NCBI GenBank assembly: GCA_041678005.1
Contig: JBAYOW010000002.1
Span: 1-64,000 of the forward strand
Length of the DNA: 64,000 nucleotides
Direction of reading: 5' to 3'
From: Sulfurivermis sp041678005
GTDB lineage: Bacteria; Pseudomonadota; Gammaproteobacteria; Thiohalomonadales; Thiohalomonadaceae
In this document: in pieces, positions 7,972 to 15,372 of the stretch
Layout of the letters: every line of letters starts with the position of its first letter
How positions within the stretch are numbered: the stretch's first letter is position 1
Translations under genes and position numbers: made by a program
The notes under the pieces: model-generated
What the model was told of the DNA's origin: nothing
What the model saw: the letters and a program-made list of their open reading frames with translations, nothing else
Database searches by the model: none

Positions 7972-8916
7972 ATGAATCCAGATGTTCTTATAGATGTACA
8001 GCAATTGACCCGTTTTTACGGCACTCATCGTGCGGTGCATGAACTAAGTTTTCAGCTGCATCGCGGTGAAGTATTGGGTTTTCTTGGCCCAAATGGTGCG
8101 GGCAAGTCCACGACCATGCAGATGATCTCCGGCAATCTCGCACCAACCGCCGGTTCTGTTTCAATCAATGGTGTTGACCTGCTTGACCATCCCCTGCAAG
8201 CCAAAGCCGCGCTTGGTTATCTGCCGGAACAGCCGCCCTTGTATCGTGAGCTGACGGTGGATGAATATTTGCGCTACTGTGCGCGACTCAATCGCATACC
8301 TGCGGCACAATTACCTACAGCGGTGGCGACCGCGCGTGAGCGTTGTGGTCTGGCCGATACAGGTCGTCGACTGATAGGCAATCTCTCTAAGGGCTATCAA
8401 CAGCGCGTCGGCATTGCCCAGGCAATCATTCATCAACCAGCTGTAGTCATCCTGGATGAACCTACCGTTGGTCTTGACCCTATACAGGTGCGCGAGATTC
8501 GAAGTTTAATTCGTGAGTTATCGGCCGAACATAGTGTAATTCTTTCCAGCCACATTTTGACTGAAGTACAGGCCACTTGTGATCGCGTGTTGATAATTCA
8601 TCAAGGTGAGATGGTGTTGAGTGACAGCATTGACGGCCTGTCCCGTCGTATGCAACAAGCCAGTCTACGCGTTGGCTTGCGCTTTCCACCCACGCCAACA
8701 GAGCTGGAAAATATAGCTGGCGTAAAGTCCGTGGACGACTTAACGGCTGGTCGCTTTCGTCTGCATCATGCGCCTGATGAAAATCCTGCTGAGGACGTGG
8801 CAAAGGCTGCTGTGCAGCATGGCTGGGGACTGTTGGAATTGACTCCAGAACAGGCCTCGCTGGAGGATATCTTCGTGCAACTTACCCGCAGTGAAAATCT
8901 GGAGGCTACGGCATGA
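7972..8916 (+). CDS. ABC transporter ATP-binding protein, GldA-like
   Basis: ATPase of a four-gene ABC system (7972-11965). It has Walker A GPNGAGKST at residues 39-47, the signature LSKGYQQRVG, Walker B VVILDEPTVGLDP and the switch His in ILSSH. The 314-residue length includes a C-terminal extension of about 90 residues, typical of this subfamily. The stop overlaps the start of the permease gene by ATGA. Related gldA-gldF-gldG cassettes are known from gliding Bacteroidetes, but in gammaproteobacteria the homologues occur widely and their substrate is unknown. Confidence 0.9.
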   Translation: MNPDVLIDVQQLTRFYGTHRAVHELSFQLHRGEVLGFLGPNGAGKSTTMQMISGNLAPTAGSVSINGVDLLDHPLQAKAALGYLPEQPPLYRELTVDEYLRYCARLNRIPAAQLPTAVATARERCGLADTGRRLIGNLSKGYQQRVGIAQAIIHQPAVVILDEPTVGLDPIQVREIRSLIRELSAEHSVILSSHILTEVQATCDRVLIIHQGEMVLSDSIDGLSRRMQQASLRVGLRFPPTPTELENIAGVKSVDDLTAGRFRLHHAPDENPAEDVAKAAVQHGWGLLELTPEQASLEDIFVQLTRSENLEATA

Positions 8917-9674
8917 TGATTAGACATATCGCGCTACATGAGCTGCGCACAATGTTTCTCTCGCCGCTGGCCTGGAGCATACTCGCGGTGGTGCAGTTCA
9001 TTCTGGCCTGGTTGTTTCTCTCACAACTAGAGCAGTACATAAACCTACAGCCACAGATCGCCATGTTGCCCGCGCCGCCTGGTATTGCCGAAGTGGTCGT
9101 CGCGCCATTGTTTGGCAGCGCCGGTATCGTCTTGTTGCTGGTTGTGCCACTGATCACCATGAGACTGGTGAGCGATGAACGACGTGCGCGAACTTTGCCG
9201 CTGTTGTTCTCTGCACCTGTCTCAATGAGCCAGATAGTGCTCGGTAAATATCTGGGTGTAATGGCTTTTCTCTCGCTCATGCTGGGCATGATTGCTTTGA
9301 TGCCTTTATCGCTGTTACTGGTCGGCAGTCTAGATCTTGGTCAGGTGGCTGCGGGTCTGCTTGGCCTGTTATTAATGCTGGCGGCCTTTGCTGCTTTAGG
9401 TCTTTATGTCTCTGCCTTGACCACACAGCCAACTGTAGCGGCAGTAGCCAGCTTTGGTGCATTGTTGTTGCTGTGGGTGATTAATCTTGCTGGCAATGCT
9501 GTTGATGACAGTGTTTCCAGTGGCCTGTTTGCCTGGTTGTCTTTACAACAACATTTTCAGTCATTGCTAAATGGTGCTTTCAACAGCGGCGATCTGGCTT
9601 ATTACCTGCTGTTCATCTGCGTGTTTCTGGTCTTTACCATTCGCCGACTTGATGCCGATCGTCTGCAGAATTAA
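8913..9674 (+). CDS. ABC transporter permease, GldF-like
   Basis: A 253-residue membrane protein with about six hydrophobic segments. It carries the ABC-2 subfamily feature of a cytoplasmic stretch MRLVSDERRARTLPLLFSAPVSMSQIVLGKYLG between segments 2 and 3. It overlaps the ATPase gene by four bases and is followed two bases later by the GldG-like gene, so translation is coupled. It should form the membrane pore or tether for the ATPase. Confidence 0.88.
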   Translation: MMIRHIALHELRTMFLSPLAWSILAVVQFILAWLFLSQLEQYINLQPQIAMLPAPPGIAEVVVAPLFGSAGIVLLLVVPLITMRLVSDERRARTLPLLFSAPVSMSQIVLGKYLGVMAFLSLMLGMIALMPLSLLLVGSLDLGQVAAGLLGLLLMLAAFAALGLYVSALTTQPTVAAVASFGALLLLWVINLAGNAVDDSVSSGLFAWLSLQQHFQSLLNGAFNSGDLAYYLLFICVFLVFTIRRLDADRLQN

Positions 9675-9676
9675 TT

Positions 9677-11086
9677 ATGCAAGCAAATAAAAAATTTCAT
9701 CGTCAACTGCGCCTGCAAGGTGCCTCCTTCGCGGTGTTGTTTCTCATCTTTATTGGCCTGCTCGCCTGGCTCAGTACACGCTATTACTGGCAGTCTGACT
9801 GGACAGCGGCAGGGCGGCATACGCTCTCACCAGCCAGTATCGCCTTGCTTGCCGAGCTTAAGGAACCAATTACAATCACCGCCTTTGCCCGCCAAAGCCA
9901 ATTACAGGCAACCCGGCGTCACATCACTGAGCTGGTCGGACGTTATCAACAACACAAAAAAGACATAAATTTGAGTTTTATTGACCCTGATATGGCACCT
10001 GATCGCGTGCGCCGAGAAGGCATCAGCATGGACGGCGAGATGGTGGTGGAGTTTCAAGGGCGCAAGCGGCATGTGCAGCAGTTGAGCGAGCAAGAGTTCA
10101 GTAATGCCCTGCATCAATTGGCGCGCGCCGAGGAACGCAAGGTGGTCTTTCTGGAAGGCCACGGCGAGCGCAACCCGGACGGTGGTGCCAATCATGATTA
10201 CGGCAGCTTTGGCGAACAGTTGCGTAACAAAGGCCTACAAATTGTGCGCCACAATCTCAGTGCCACACCTGAATTGCCTGCTAACACAGCACTGGTGGTA
10301 ATAGCCAGTCCGCAGACCGATCTATTTCCCGGTGAGGTGCGCCTGCTGCAGGATTATGTCGCGCAAGGCGGCAATCTTCTCTGGCTGGCCGAACCGGAAG
10401 GACGTGCCCAACTAGACCCACTGGCAGCACAATTGGGGCTGTCATTCCATCCTGGCACAGTAGTTGATCCGACCACGCAATTACTCGGCATAGATAACGC
10501 CGCCTTTGCCGTGGTGGTCGAATATCCAGCGCATGCCATTGTCGATGGGCTTGCCAGCGTGACCTTGTTTCCCTTTGCTGCTGCGCTAGATGCCAGCACA
10601 CCTGCTGCTGGCTGGTCGGCCACGCCCATCCTGCGCACCGTGCCACGCGCCTGGACGGAGACTGGCGATCTGCAGGCGGGAGTAGTTCAGTATGACAGTG
10701 AAAGTGATATTGTCGGTCCCCTCAATTTAGCTGTGGCGATGCAGCGCCAGCGTCCGGCCAGCAAGGATGATGTTATTGGCGCGATGGCAAATGCCGCAGA
10801 CCACGATGAGATAGGCGAGCAACGCGTGGTCGTGCTTGGTGATGGTGATTTTATCTCCAATGCATACCTTGGCAATGGTGCCAATCTCGAATTAGGCGAG
10901 CGTTTGATCAACTGGCTGAGCCACGATGACGCCTTAATCGCCATTCCACCCAAAGTGGCCATGGACACTAGGCTTGAAATGTCAGTTTGGGCATCTGCAA
11001 TGTACGGCTTTGGCTTTTTGCTGCTTCTTCCTGGCGGCCTGGTGATCGCTGGAATAGTGATCTGGCTGAAACGGCGTAAACGCTAA
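9677..11086 (+). CDS. GldG-like ABC-associated protein
   Basis: A 469-residue protein anchored by one N-terminal (about residues 15-35) and one C-terminal membrane segment (about 440-463), with a large periplasmic part between them. The periplasmic region matches the GldG/ABC_transp_aux layout: an ADGRHTLSP-like opening (here AAGRHTLSPAS), a LVGRYQQHKKDINLSFIDPD segment, and a later DUF4350-like part (LVVIASPQTDLFPGEVRLLQDYVAQGGNLLWLAEPEG). It probably acts as an accessory partner of the ATPase and permease upstream. Substrate unknown. Confidence 0.87.
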   Translation: MQANKKFHRQLRLQGASFAVLFLIFIGLLAWLSTRYYWQSDWTAAGRHTLSPASIALLAELKEPITITAFARQSQLQATRRHITELVGRYQQHKKDINLSFIDPDMAPDRVRREGISMDGEMVVEFQGRKRHVQQLSEQEFSNALHQLARAEERKVVFLEGHGERNPDGGANHDYGSFGEQLRNKGLQIVRHNLSATPELPANTALVVIASPQTDLFPGEVRLLQDYVAQGGNLLWLAEPEGRAQLDPLAAQLGLSFHPGTVVDPTTQLLGIDNAAFAVVVEYPAHAIVDGLASVTLFPFAAALDASTPAAGWSATPILRTVPRAWTETGDLQAGVVQYDSESDIVGPLNLAVAMQRQRPASKDDVIGAMANAADHDEIGEQRVVVLGDGDFISNAYLGNGANLELGERLINWLSHDDALIAIPPKVAMDTRLEMSVWASAMYGFGFLLLLPGGLVIAGIVIWLKRRKR

Positions 11087-11119
11087 ATAAAATCATCTTC
11101 TTTGAGCAAATAACTTGCC

Positions 11120-11965
11120 ATGAATAAACGCACTCTGCTCAATCTGTCGCTATTTTTGCTGGTCATCCTCGTCGCATTGCTTGCCTGGCTAGAGCCTGGA
11201 CGTCAGGCAGATCCAATAACGCCGACACTCACCACGCTTGACCCTGCCAGCATCAATCATATTCGTGTGGAGCGACCAGCTGGTGTGATTGAATTACAGC
11301 GTGAGCAGGATCAATGGTGGCTCACAACACCTAGCAAGGCGATAGCAAATCCAGTGCGCATCAATGCCATTATCAGCGTTGCCAGCAGCGCAAGCCTCGG
11401 CCAACAACACCTGGACGAGGAAGAACTTGCGCCTTATGGGCTGGCGCAGCCTGAGGTGCGCCTATGGCTGGATGAGCTACAGATAGATTTTGGCGGCAAA
11501 GCACCGCTGGATAACCGCCGCTACGTACGCGTCGGCAATACCCTGCATGTGATCACGGATTTACGTTATTACCAATTGATTGGCGATTGGACTGGCTATG
11601 TTAGCCTGCAATTGTTGGCTGAAGGGCAGAAGCTGGAACGCATCGAGTTACCCACACTGTCATTAATCAACAAAGATGGCAGTTGGCTGCCTGAGCCCAG
11701 GCCCGAAAACTGGTCGGCCGATGCTCTAACTCTGTTAGCGCAACGCTGGCAGCACCTGCAGGCGATGCAAGTGCGCGAATACAACACTACAGCACAGGGC
11801 GATGAGATTCGCCTATACCTGCGTGATGTCACCGAGCCGCTGCGCTTTATCGTGCTGGCGCGTGAACCAGACTTGATTCTGTTACAGCCGGAACGTGGCT
11901 TGGCCTATCACTTGATGACCAAGGCCGAAGACCTGCTTGGCCTGCCGCCAACAACAGCTGAATAA
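11120..11965 (+). CDS. DUF4340 domain protein of the Gld-like cassette
   Basis: A 281-residue protein with one N-terminal membrane anchor (LLNLSLFLLVILVALLAWL, about residues 5-23) and a periplasmic DUF4340-type region. That region contains the repeated pattern of INHIRVERPAGVIELQREQDQWWLTTP and DNRRYVRVGNTLHVI. It is the last member of the ABC cassette, 33 bases after the GldG-like gene. DUF4340 proteins nearly always accompany GldG-like genes, which supports a common complex at the inner membrane. Its biochemical role is not known. Confidence 0.85.
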   Translation: MNKRTLLNLSLFLLVILVALLAWLEPGRQADPITPTLTTLDPASINHIRVERPAGVIELQREQDQWWLTTPSKAIANPVRINAIISVASSASLGQQHLDEEELAPYGLAQPEVRLWLDELQIDFGGKAPLDNRRYVRVGNTLHVITDLRYYQLIGDWTGYVSLQLLAEGQKLERIELPTLSLINKDGSWLPEPRPENWSADALTLLAQRWQHLQAMQVREYNTTAQGDEIRLYLRDVTEPLRFIVLAREPDLILLQPERGLAYHLMTKAEDLLGLPPTTAE

Positions 11966-12255
11966 ATTTCCCTCCCTCTCAGGCAGGAGAAAAAAGACTT
12001 TTTTATTGCAGGAAGGCAGCCCTCTGGTCGATAAGTACTAGTTGCCGCAGAAAGCTTGACCCGCCTCCCCAACAATTTTTTGCTGGATGAAAGGAGGTAA
12101 AATCCATCCAAAAACTGCCATCTTTGGCACAAATCCTATAAGCCTTGCCAAAAATGTCAGTGCGTAGAAATTCCTACGCTTATAACAAAATCAACCTGAA
12201 AAAATAAACTCCAGAACATCAATGATTTGCACATAAAAATGCAAATAGCCTTTCC
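11966..12255. other. Intergenic region upstream of the sRNA candidate
   Basis: No coding region is supported. It contains a 9-bp-arm dyad (12162-12179) that is a plausible activator site for the sigma54 promoter at 12256. It is AT-rich from about 12180 onward, as expected for the DNA that must bend between an enhancer and a sigma54 promoter. Confidence 0.6.
12162..12179. promoter_or_regulatory. Dyad, candidate enhancer-binding-protein site
   Basis: The 18 bases GCGTAGAAATTCCTACGC form a near-perfect dyad, with 8 of 9 pairs matching. Its centre is about 111 bases upstream of the start site predicted from the sigma54 promoter, within the 80-200 bp range normal for sigma54 activators. It does not match the NtrC, NorR or ZraR consensus as I know them, so the activator is unidentified. 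Confidence 0.5.
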
Positions 12256-12271
12256 TGGCACGCTAACTGCA
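12256..12271 (+). promoter_or_regulatory. Sigma54 (-24/-12) promoter
   Basis: The sequence TGGCACGCTAACTGCA matches the sigma54 consensus TGGCACG-N4-TTGCA at all positions but one. The invariant GG (12257-12258) and GC (12269-12270) are separated by exactly ten bases. It predicts a transcription start at about 12282. No protein gene begins within 200 bases downstream on this strand; a terminator comes after about 95 nt. Confidence 0.82.
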
Positions 12272-12281
12272 AGTATATAGC

Positions 12282-12377
12282 TGACTCCTCAGAGGATGAC
12301 AAACGTGGTGGGACCCCCCTAAGGTTTGCTTTGTCATCCTCTTTTCTATAGCCCAGGGCCCCCTGGGCTTTTTTTTG
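12282..12377 (+). ncRNA. Candidate sigma54-dependent small RNA (about 95 nt)
   Basis: From the predicted start the transcript would contain a long hairpin: GAGGATGACAAA (12292-12303) pairs perfectly over 12 bp with TTTGTCATCCTC. The 26-base apical region is rich in G and C runs (GGTGGGA, CCCCCC). An intrinsic terminator follows. The stem is far stronger than expected by chance and has no coding explanation. Sigma54 control of small RNAs is known for GlmY/GlmZ in enterobacteria, Qrr in vibrios and CrcZ in pseudomonads, but I see no primary-sequence match to any of these. The only open frame inside is eight codons long and its start is buried in the stem. Confidence 0.75.
12350..12377 (+). terminator. 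Intrinsic terminator of the sRNA candidate
   Basis: A 7-bp stem GCCCAGG / CCTGGGC closes a four-base loop and is followed by eight uninterrupted T residues (12369-12376). Confidence 0.92.
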
Positions 12378-12415
12378 CCACGTACTCAGTATTCATAGAC
12401 CAGAGTGCCGACCTG

Positions 12416-12595
12416 TTATTTTTTATCTTCCTGCTGTTGCCTCCGCTGCCTGGACTCTTCTGGACGGTTTTTGTCTTCTTTGCTGAAGTTAAAACGACCA
12501 AACAACACGCAACCCTTCATGCCCGGATCGCAATTGTGACCCGGCACCTTCATGCACTTACCATTATTATCGTGCGGACAACCCCAGCCACCCAT
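12416..12595 (-). CDS. Small Cys-rich conserved protein (59 aa)
   Basis: The protein starts MGGWGCPHDNNGKC and continues KVPGHNCDPGMKGCVLFGR, placing four cysteines within 28 residues, then a Lys/Arg/Glu/Gln-rich tail. The GAGGTGAG ribosome site before ATG 12595 is strong and decides the start; the longer frame upstream has none. The Cys spacing suggests a small zinc or iron-sulfur binding fold. I recall similar short hypothetical proteins with MGGWGCPH and CDPGMKGC motifs in other proteobacteria, but no function. It converges with the sRNA candidate. Confidence 0.8.
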   Translation of the reverse strand: MGGWGCPHDNNGKCMKVPGHNCDPGMKGCVLFGRFNFSKEDKNRPEESRQRRQQQEDKK

Positions 12596-12679
12596 TGTGC
12601 TCACCTCACAAATAAACACTACATGACAATTGTATACCTTGAACAGGTTATAGATAAAAACACCTCTTGCCACACTTTA

Positions 12680-13250
12680 AGCTGGACTTTAGTGATTTAT
12701 CGCATAGCCACACACGCGGGCATGAATGCCCGCCCTGACCGTACAGCATTTAACCGTGGGCAATTCATGCCCACGCGGGACCATGTACTGCGCCTTACAT
12801 TTAACCCCCCCTCTCCCGCTGGCGGGAGAGGGGTTGGGGGAGAGGGTGGAAGACTTTTCACATTCGTGCATGCCAGCTGGTTATTGCGCTCTATAGCACC
12901 GCCGCGTCGTGGCGTTCCGTTCCACCACCAAACGGCACCCCCGCGAAGGCGGGGGCCCAGTTCTTTTGAATGTCTGGATTCCCGCCTACGCGGGAATGAC
13001 GGTTCGGAGTCGAGCAGTTGTTTGATCGCTGAACGTCATTAATAGCATCGCACAAAGCCCCCCTCTCCCGCTGGCGGGAAAGGGTTGGGGGAGAGGGTGG
13101 AAGACTTTTCACATTCGTGCATGCCAGCTGGTTATTGCGCTCTATAGCACCGCCGCGTCGTGGCGTTCCGTTCCACCACCAAACGGCACCACCGCCTTCG
13201 CGGGAATGACGGAATAGGCGCAATACCCGATGGTTATAAGCTTTACAAAA
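12680..13250. repeat. Composite palindromic repeat island 1
   Basis: The stretch is built from short palindromic modules. Module C (CGGGCATGAATGCCCG) is at 12709-12741. Module A (CTCTCCCGCTGGCGGGAGAG plus a G-rich tail) is at 12807-12849 and 13058-13100. Module B (ATTCCCGC...GCGGGAAT) is at 12975-13001 with a partial copy at 13190-13212. Module D (GGTTATTGCGC type) is near 12876, 13128 and 13217. A block of about 134 bp (12805-12939) is repeated nearly exactly at 13058-13190. The same modules form islands elsewhere in the window. Long open frames through it are artefacts. Confidence 0.85.
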
Positions 13251-13266
13251 CAAAAAAAGCTCAGAC

Positions 13267-13298
13267 GAAAAAAAACGGGGCCCAAAGGACCCCGTTTT
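13267..13298 (-). terminator. Intrinsic terminator of the porin gene
   Basis: On the minus strand AAAACGGGGTCC and GGGCCCCGTTTT pair around a TTT loop (with one mismatch pair), and the T run continues for eight or nine bases. It lies about 25 bases past the porin stop codon. Confidence 0.88.
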
Positions 13299-13323
13299 CT
13301 CCAACTCATTCGTTAAGAATGGA

Positions 13324-14331
13324 TTAGAACTTCACACGCAGACCTGCGCCGAAGGCGTTTTCACGAGCTTTCGATCCTGCAAATTTGTACTCAGTGCTGC
13401 GGTATCCCACGAAGGCGCTGGTGTTCTTGCTGAAGGCGTGATTGCCGCCGATAGCAAAGTACTGGCCGCGATCACCGGTACCAGTTACGTCCTTGTCCTC
13501 TGAGCCGTAGGAGGCAGAGATGGTGTTATTGCCCATGGCATAGGAGCCAGTCAGGTACATGACGTTACCTGAATTGCCGCTATCAGTCAGACCCTTGTTC
13601 AAGCGCTCAACCTGACCGGCCAGGGTAAAGTCACCCGCAGCCCACTTGACGCCGATCTTGGTTGCGTCACGATCTTTAAGAACAGGGTGCTTCACGTTGA
13701 TGTGTGCCACAGCCAGCTCGACAGGACCGATAGGTGCGTTAACGGAGAAAGTATATGGGTGTTTGCCGTTGGTCTTATCGCCAGCCATATTGATGCTTTC
13801 ATCAACTATAACAGCGGCAACAACCTTGACGCCACCGAACTTGCCAGCATAAGCGAATGCATTGTTAACTTCAGCACCATATAGGCCACTTCCCATACCA
13901 CCGTTATCACGCGCCTGCATGAAGGTAGCAACGAAAGGATCCCAACCGAGGGTGGAAGTCTTGTAAGGATGGCTCATCTTACCACCGAGAACTGCGCCCC
14001 AATCACCAGCCAGACCAACATAGGCATCACGAGTGCCTATGTTTTTACCGTCGCCATCCTGGGTAGAAACGTTGAAGCTGTAGCGAGCCAGGGCCTTGAG
14101 GCCATCGCCAAGATCTTCAGAGGCGGAGAATGCCAGCGCACCCCAGTTGCCGCCAGTATTTAGGTTTGAGCCCATGCCGCCATCAGTTTGGTACAGGCCC
14201 TTGGCACCAAAGTCATTCTTACTATAATTAACTAGCTGGGTCTGCAGCTGACCGGAAATCTGTACATCGGCCATGGCCAGTGGAGCGGCGATAAGGCCAG
14301 CAACGGCCAATGCAATTGCACTTTTTTTCAT
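13324..14331 (-). CDS. Gram-negative porin
   Basis: A 335-residue outer-membrane beta-barrel with a clear signal peptide (MKKSAIALAVAGLIAAPLAMA, cleavage about residue 21-22). It begins DVQISGQLQTQL, typical of the general bacterial porin family, and ends in the terminal phenylalanine (AGLRVKF) needed for barrel assembly. Alternating hydrophobic residues and Gly/Asn/Asp turns run throughout. It should let small solutes across the outer membrane; selectivity cannot be read from sequence. AGGAGA precedes the start. The gene is monocistronic, with its own promoter, a structured leader and a terminator, as suits an abundant protein. Confidence 0.93.
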   Translation of the reverse strand: MKKSAIALAVAGLIAAPLAMADVQISGQLQTQLVNYSKNDFGAKGLYQTDGGMGSNLNTGGNWGALAFSASEDLGDGLKALARYSFNVSTQDGDGKNIGTRDAYVGLAGDWGAVLGGKMSHPYKTSTLGWDPFVATFMQARDNGGMGSGLYGAEVNNAFAYAGKFGGVKVVAAVIVDESINMAGDKTNGKHPYTFSVNAPIGPVELAVAHINVKHPVLKDRDATKIGVKWAAGDFTLAGQVERLNKGLTDSGNSGNVMYLTGSYAMGNNTISASYGSEDKDVTGTGDRGQYFAIGGNHAFSKNTSAFVGYRSTEYKFAGSKARENAFGAGLRVKF

Positions 14332-14376
14332 GTCTATCTCCTGAATGTTTAATGGATGTTCTCACGAGCGGTCTTG

Positions 14377-14400
14377 CTTAAGATTGAGCTCAAACTTAAG
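14377..14400. promoter_or_regulatory. 24-bp palindrome in the porin leader
   Basis: CTTAAG arms flank a GAGCTC centre, and 22 of 24 positions are self-complementary. It lies 46-69 bases before the porin start codon and just downstream of the predicted transcription start. It may be an mRNA-stabilising hairpin or an operator. Confidence 0.55.
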
Positions 14401-14420
14401 AAAGCTTCACAGCGGGCATG

Positions 14421-14450
14421 AATATAGCCTATCCGCATGCTGAAATGCAA
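14421..14450 (-). promoter_or_regulatory. Sigma70-type promoter of the porin gene
   Basis: On the minus strand TTGCAT (14445-14450) and TATATT (14421-14426) are spaced 18 bases apart. The predicted start is near 14413, giving a leader of about 80 nt. Confidence 0.6.
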
Positions 14451-14688
14451 CACTTTTTGTAAAAAAGCTACAGATATTTATTTGTTGTTTTTTTGTTACA
14501 TGGCTTTGGATTCAACGTTATGAATTGTGTAATTAGCGTGTTTTTGGCGCAACACAGCCTCTCGCAGCTCGATCATCTCAATATCTGTCATATATTTAGC
14601 GTGTAGAACGGCTGTGCCAGGTGTTTTTGCTATGGCTATGGTGTAGATGATTTTTTGCATTTGGCCGCTTGGGTTTGGCCATTTGAAG
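14451..14688. other. Intergenic region between the porin promoter and tRNA-Gln
   Basis: AT-rich, with no open frame or repeat that I can support. Confidence 0.5.
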
Positions 14689-14764
14689 TGGCTGGGGCGC
14701 TAGGGGTCGAACCTAGAACCTACGGAGTCAGAGTCCGTCACTCTGCCAATTGAGCTACGCCCCA
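14689..14764 (-). tRNA. tRNA-Gln (anticodon CUG), CCA encoded
   Basis: The minus strand folds into a full cloverleaf. The 7-bp acceptor is TGGGGCG/CGCCCCA. The D arm is GCTC...GAGT. The anticodon stem ACGGA/TCCGT encloses the loop CTCTGAC with anticodon CTG. The T arm is CTAGG-TTCGACC-CCTAG. The discriminator base is G73 and CCA is encoded. The weak U1-A72 pair and G73 are glutamine identity elements. It reads CAG codons. Confidence 0.95.
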
Positions 14765-14853
14765 AAATAAGTCTTGTTTGCTTGTCTTACCAAGCAGGTT
14801 CACTGGGTGTTACGTACCCTGTGCCGTTCAAACACTATCCAACAATTAACAAC

Positions 14854-14893
14854 GCCCCTCTCTCCCAACAACAGGCCGCTGGGGGGGAGAAAG
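14854..14893. repeat. Degenerate copy of the C/G palindromic module
   Basis: CTCTCCC and GGGGGGGAG flank a short centre containing GGCCGCT, resembling a worn module A of the repeat islands. It lies downstream of rpsI, where it might help end the rplM-rpsI transcript, but no T run follows. Confidence 0.4.
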
Positions 14894-14958
14894 GTGTCTT
14901 GCTTAGGCACCACGCGTAGGCGACCGCATTCAGCCGCCAAAGAGCTGGTGCTCTGCGA

Positions 14959-15354
14959 TTAACGCTTGGAGTATTGTGGGCGTTTGCGCGCCTTGTGCAG
15001 ACCGACTTTCTTGCGCTCTACCTCACGGGCATCACGGGTGAGAAAGCCGCCGTTACGCATGGCGCTACGCAGTGTTTCATCATAGCCGACCAGGGCACGG
15101 GCGAGTGCATGGCGAATAGCGCCTGCCTGACCGGTGGTACCGCCACCATCGACGGTGACTTTTACATCGAAGCGATCGATCATCTCAACTGCTTCCAGTG
15201 GCTGACGAACGATCATACGTGCGGTTACGCGGCCAAAATAGCTGTCCAGATCGCGACCATTCACGGTGATGCTGCCCTTGCCGGGGGCAAGGAATGCGCG
15301 CGCGGTGGAGCTTTTACGACGGCCAACGGTGTTGATTTGTTGGGTTTGTGCCAT
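14959..15354 (-). CDS. rpsI: 30S ribosomal protein S9
   Basis: A 131-residue protein with the family landmarks GRRKSSTARAFLAPGKG near the start, GGGTTGQAGAIRHALARALVGYD in the middle, and the C-terminal RKKVGLHKARKRPQYSKR tail that reaches the P-site tRNA. It follows rplM after 18 bases, the standard rplM-rpsI operon. Confidence 0.98.
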   Translation of the reverse strand: MAQTQQINTVGRRKSSTARAFLAPGKGSITVNGRDLDSYFGRVTARMIVRQPLEAVEMIDRFDVKVTVDGGGTTGQAGAIRHALARALVGYDETLRSAMRNGGFLTRDAREVERKKVGLHKARKRPQYSKR

Positions 15355-15372
15355 GTTGTTTATCCTGCGAAA

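Noticed and set aside
12296..12322. Eight-codon frame MTNVVGPP inside the sRNA, possible leader peptide
   Set aside because: AGAGG touches the ATG with no spacing and the start is inside a 12-bp stem; there is no downstream gene for it to attenuate.
12326..13042. 238-codon open frame on the plus strand
   Set aside because: It runs through the sRNA terminator, opposite a better small gene, and into repeat modules; its composition is not protein-like.
12680..13250. Possible CRISPR array
   Set aside because: Repeats are palindromic modules of different kinds with irregular spacing; no constant repeat-spacer period and no cas gene.
12891..13304. 137-codon open frame on the minus strand
   Set aside because: Made of repeat modules and the porin terminator; no ribosome site.
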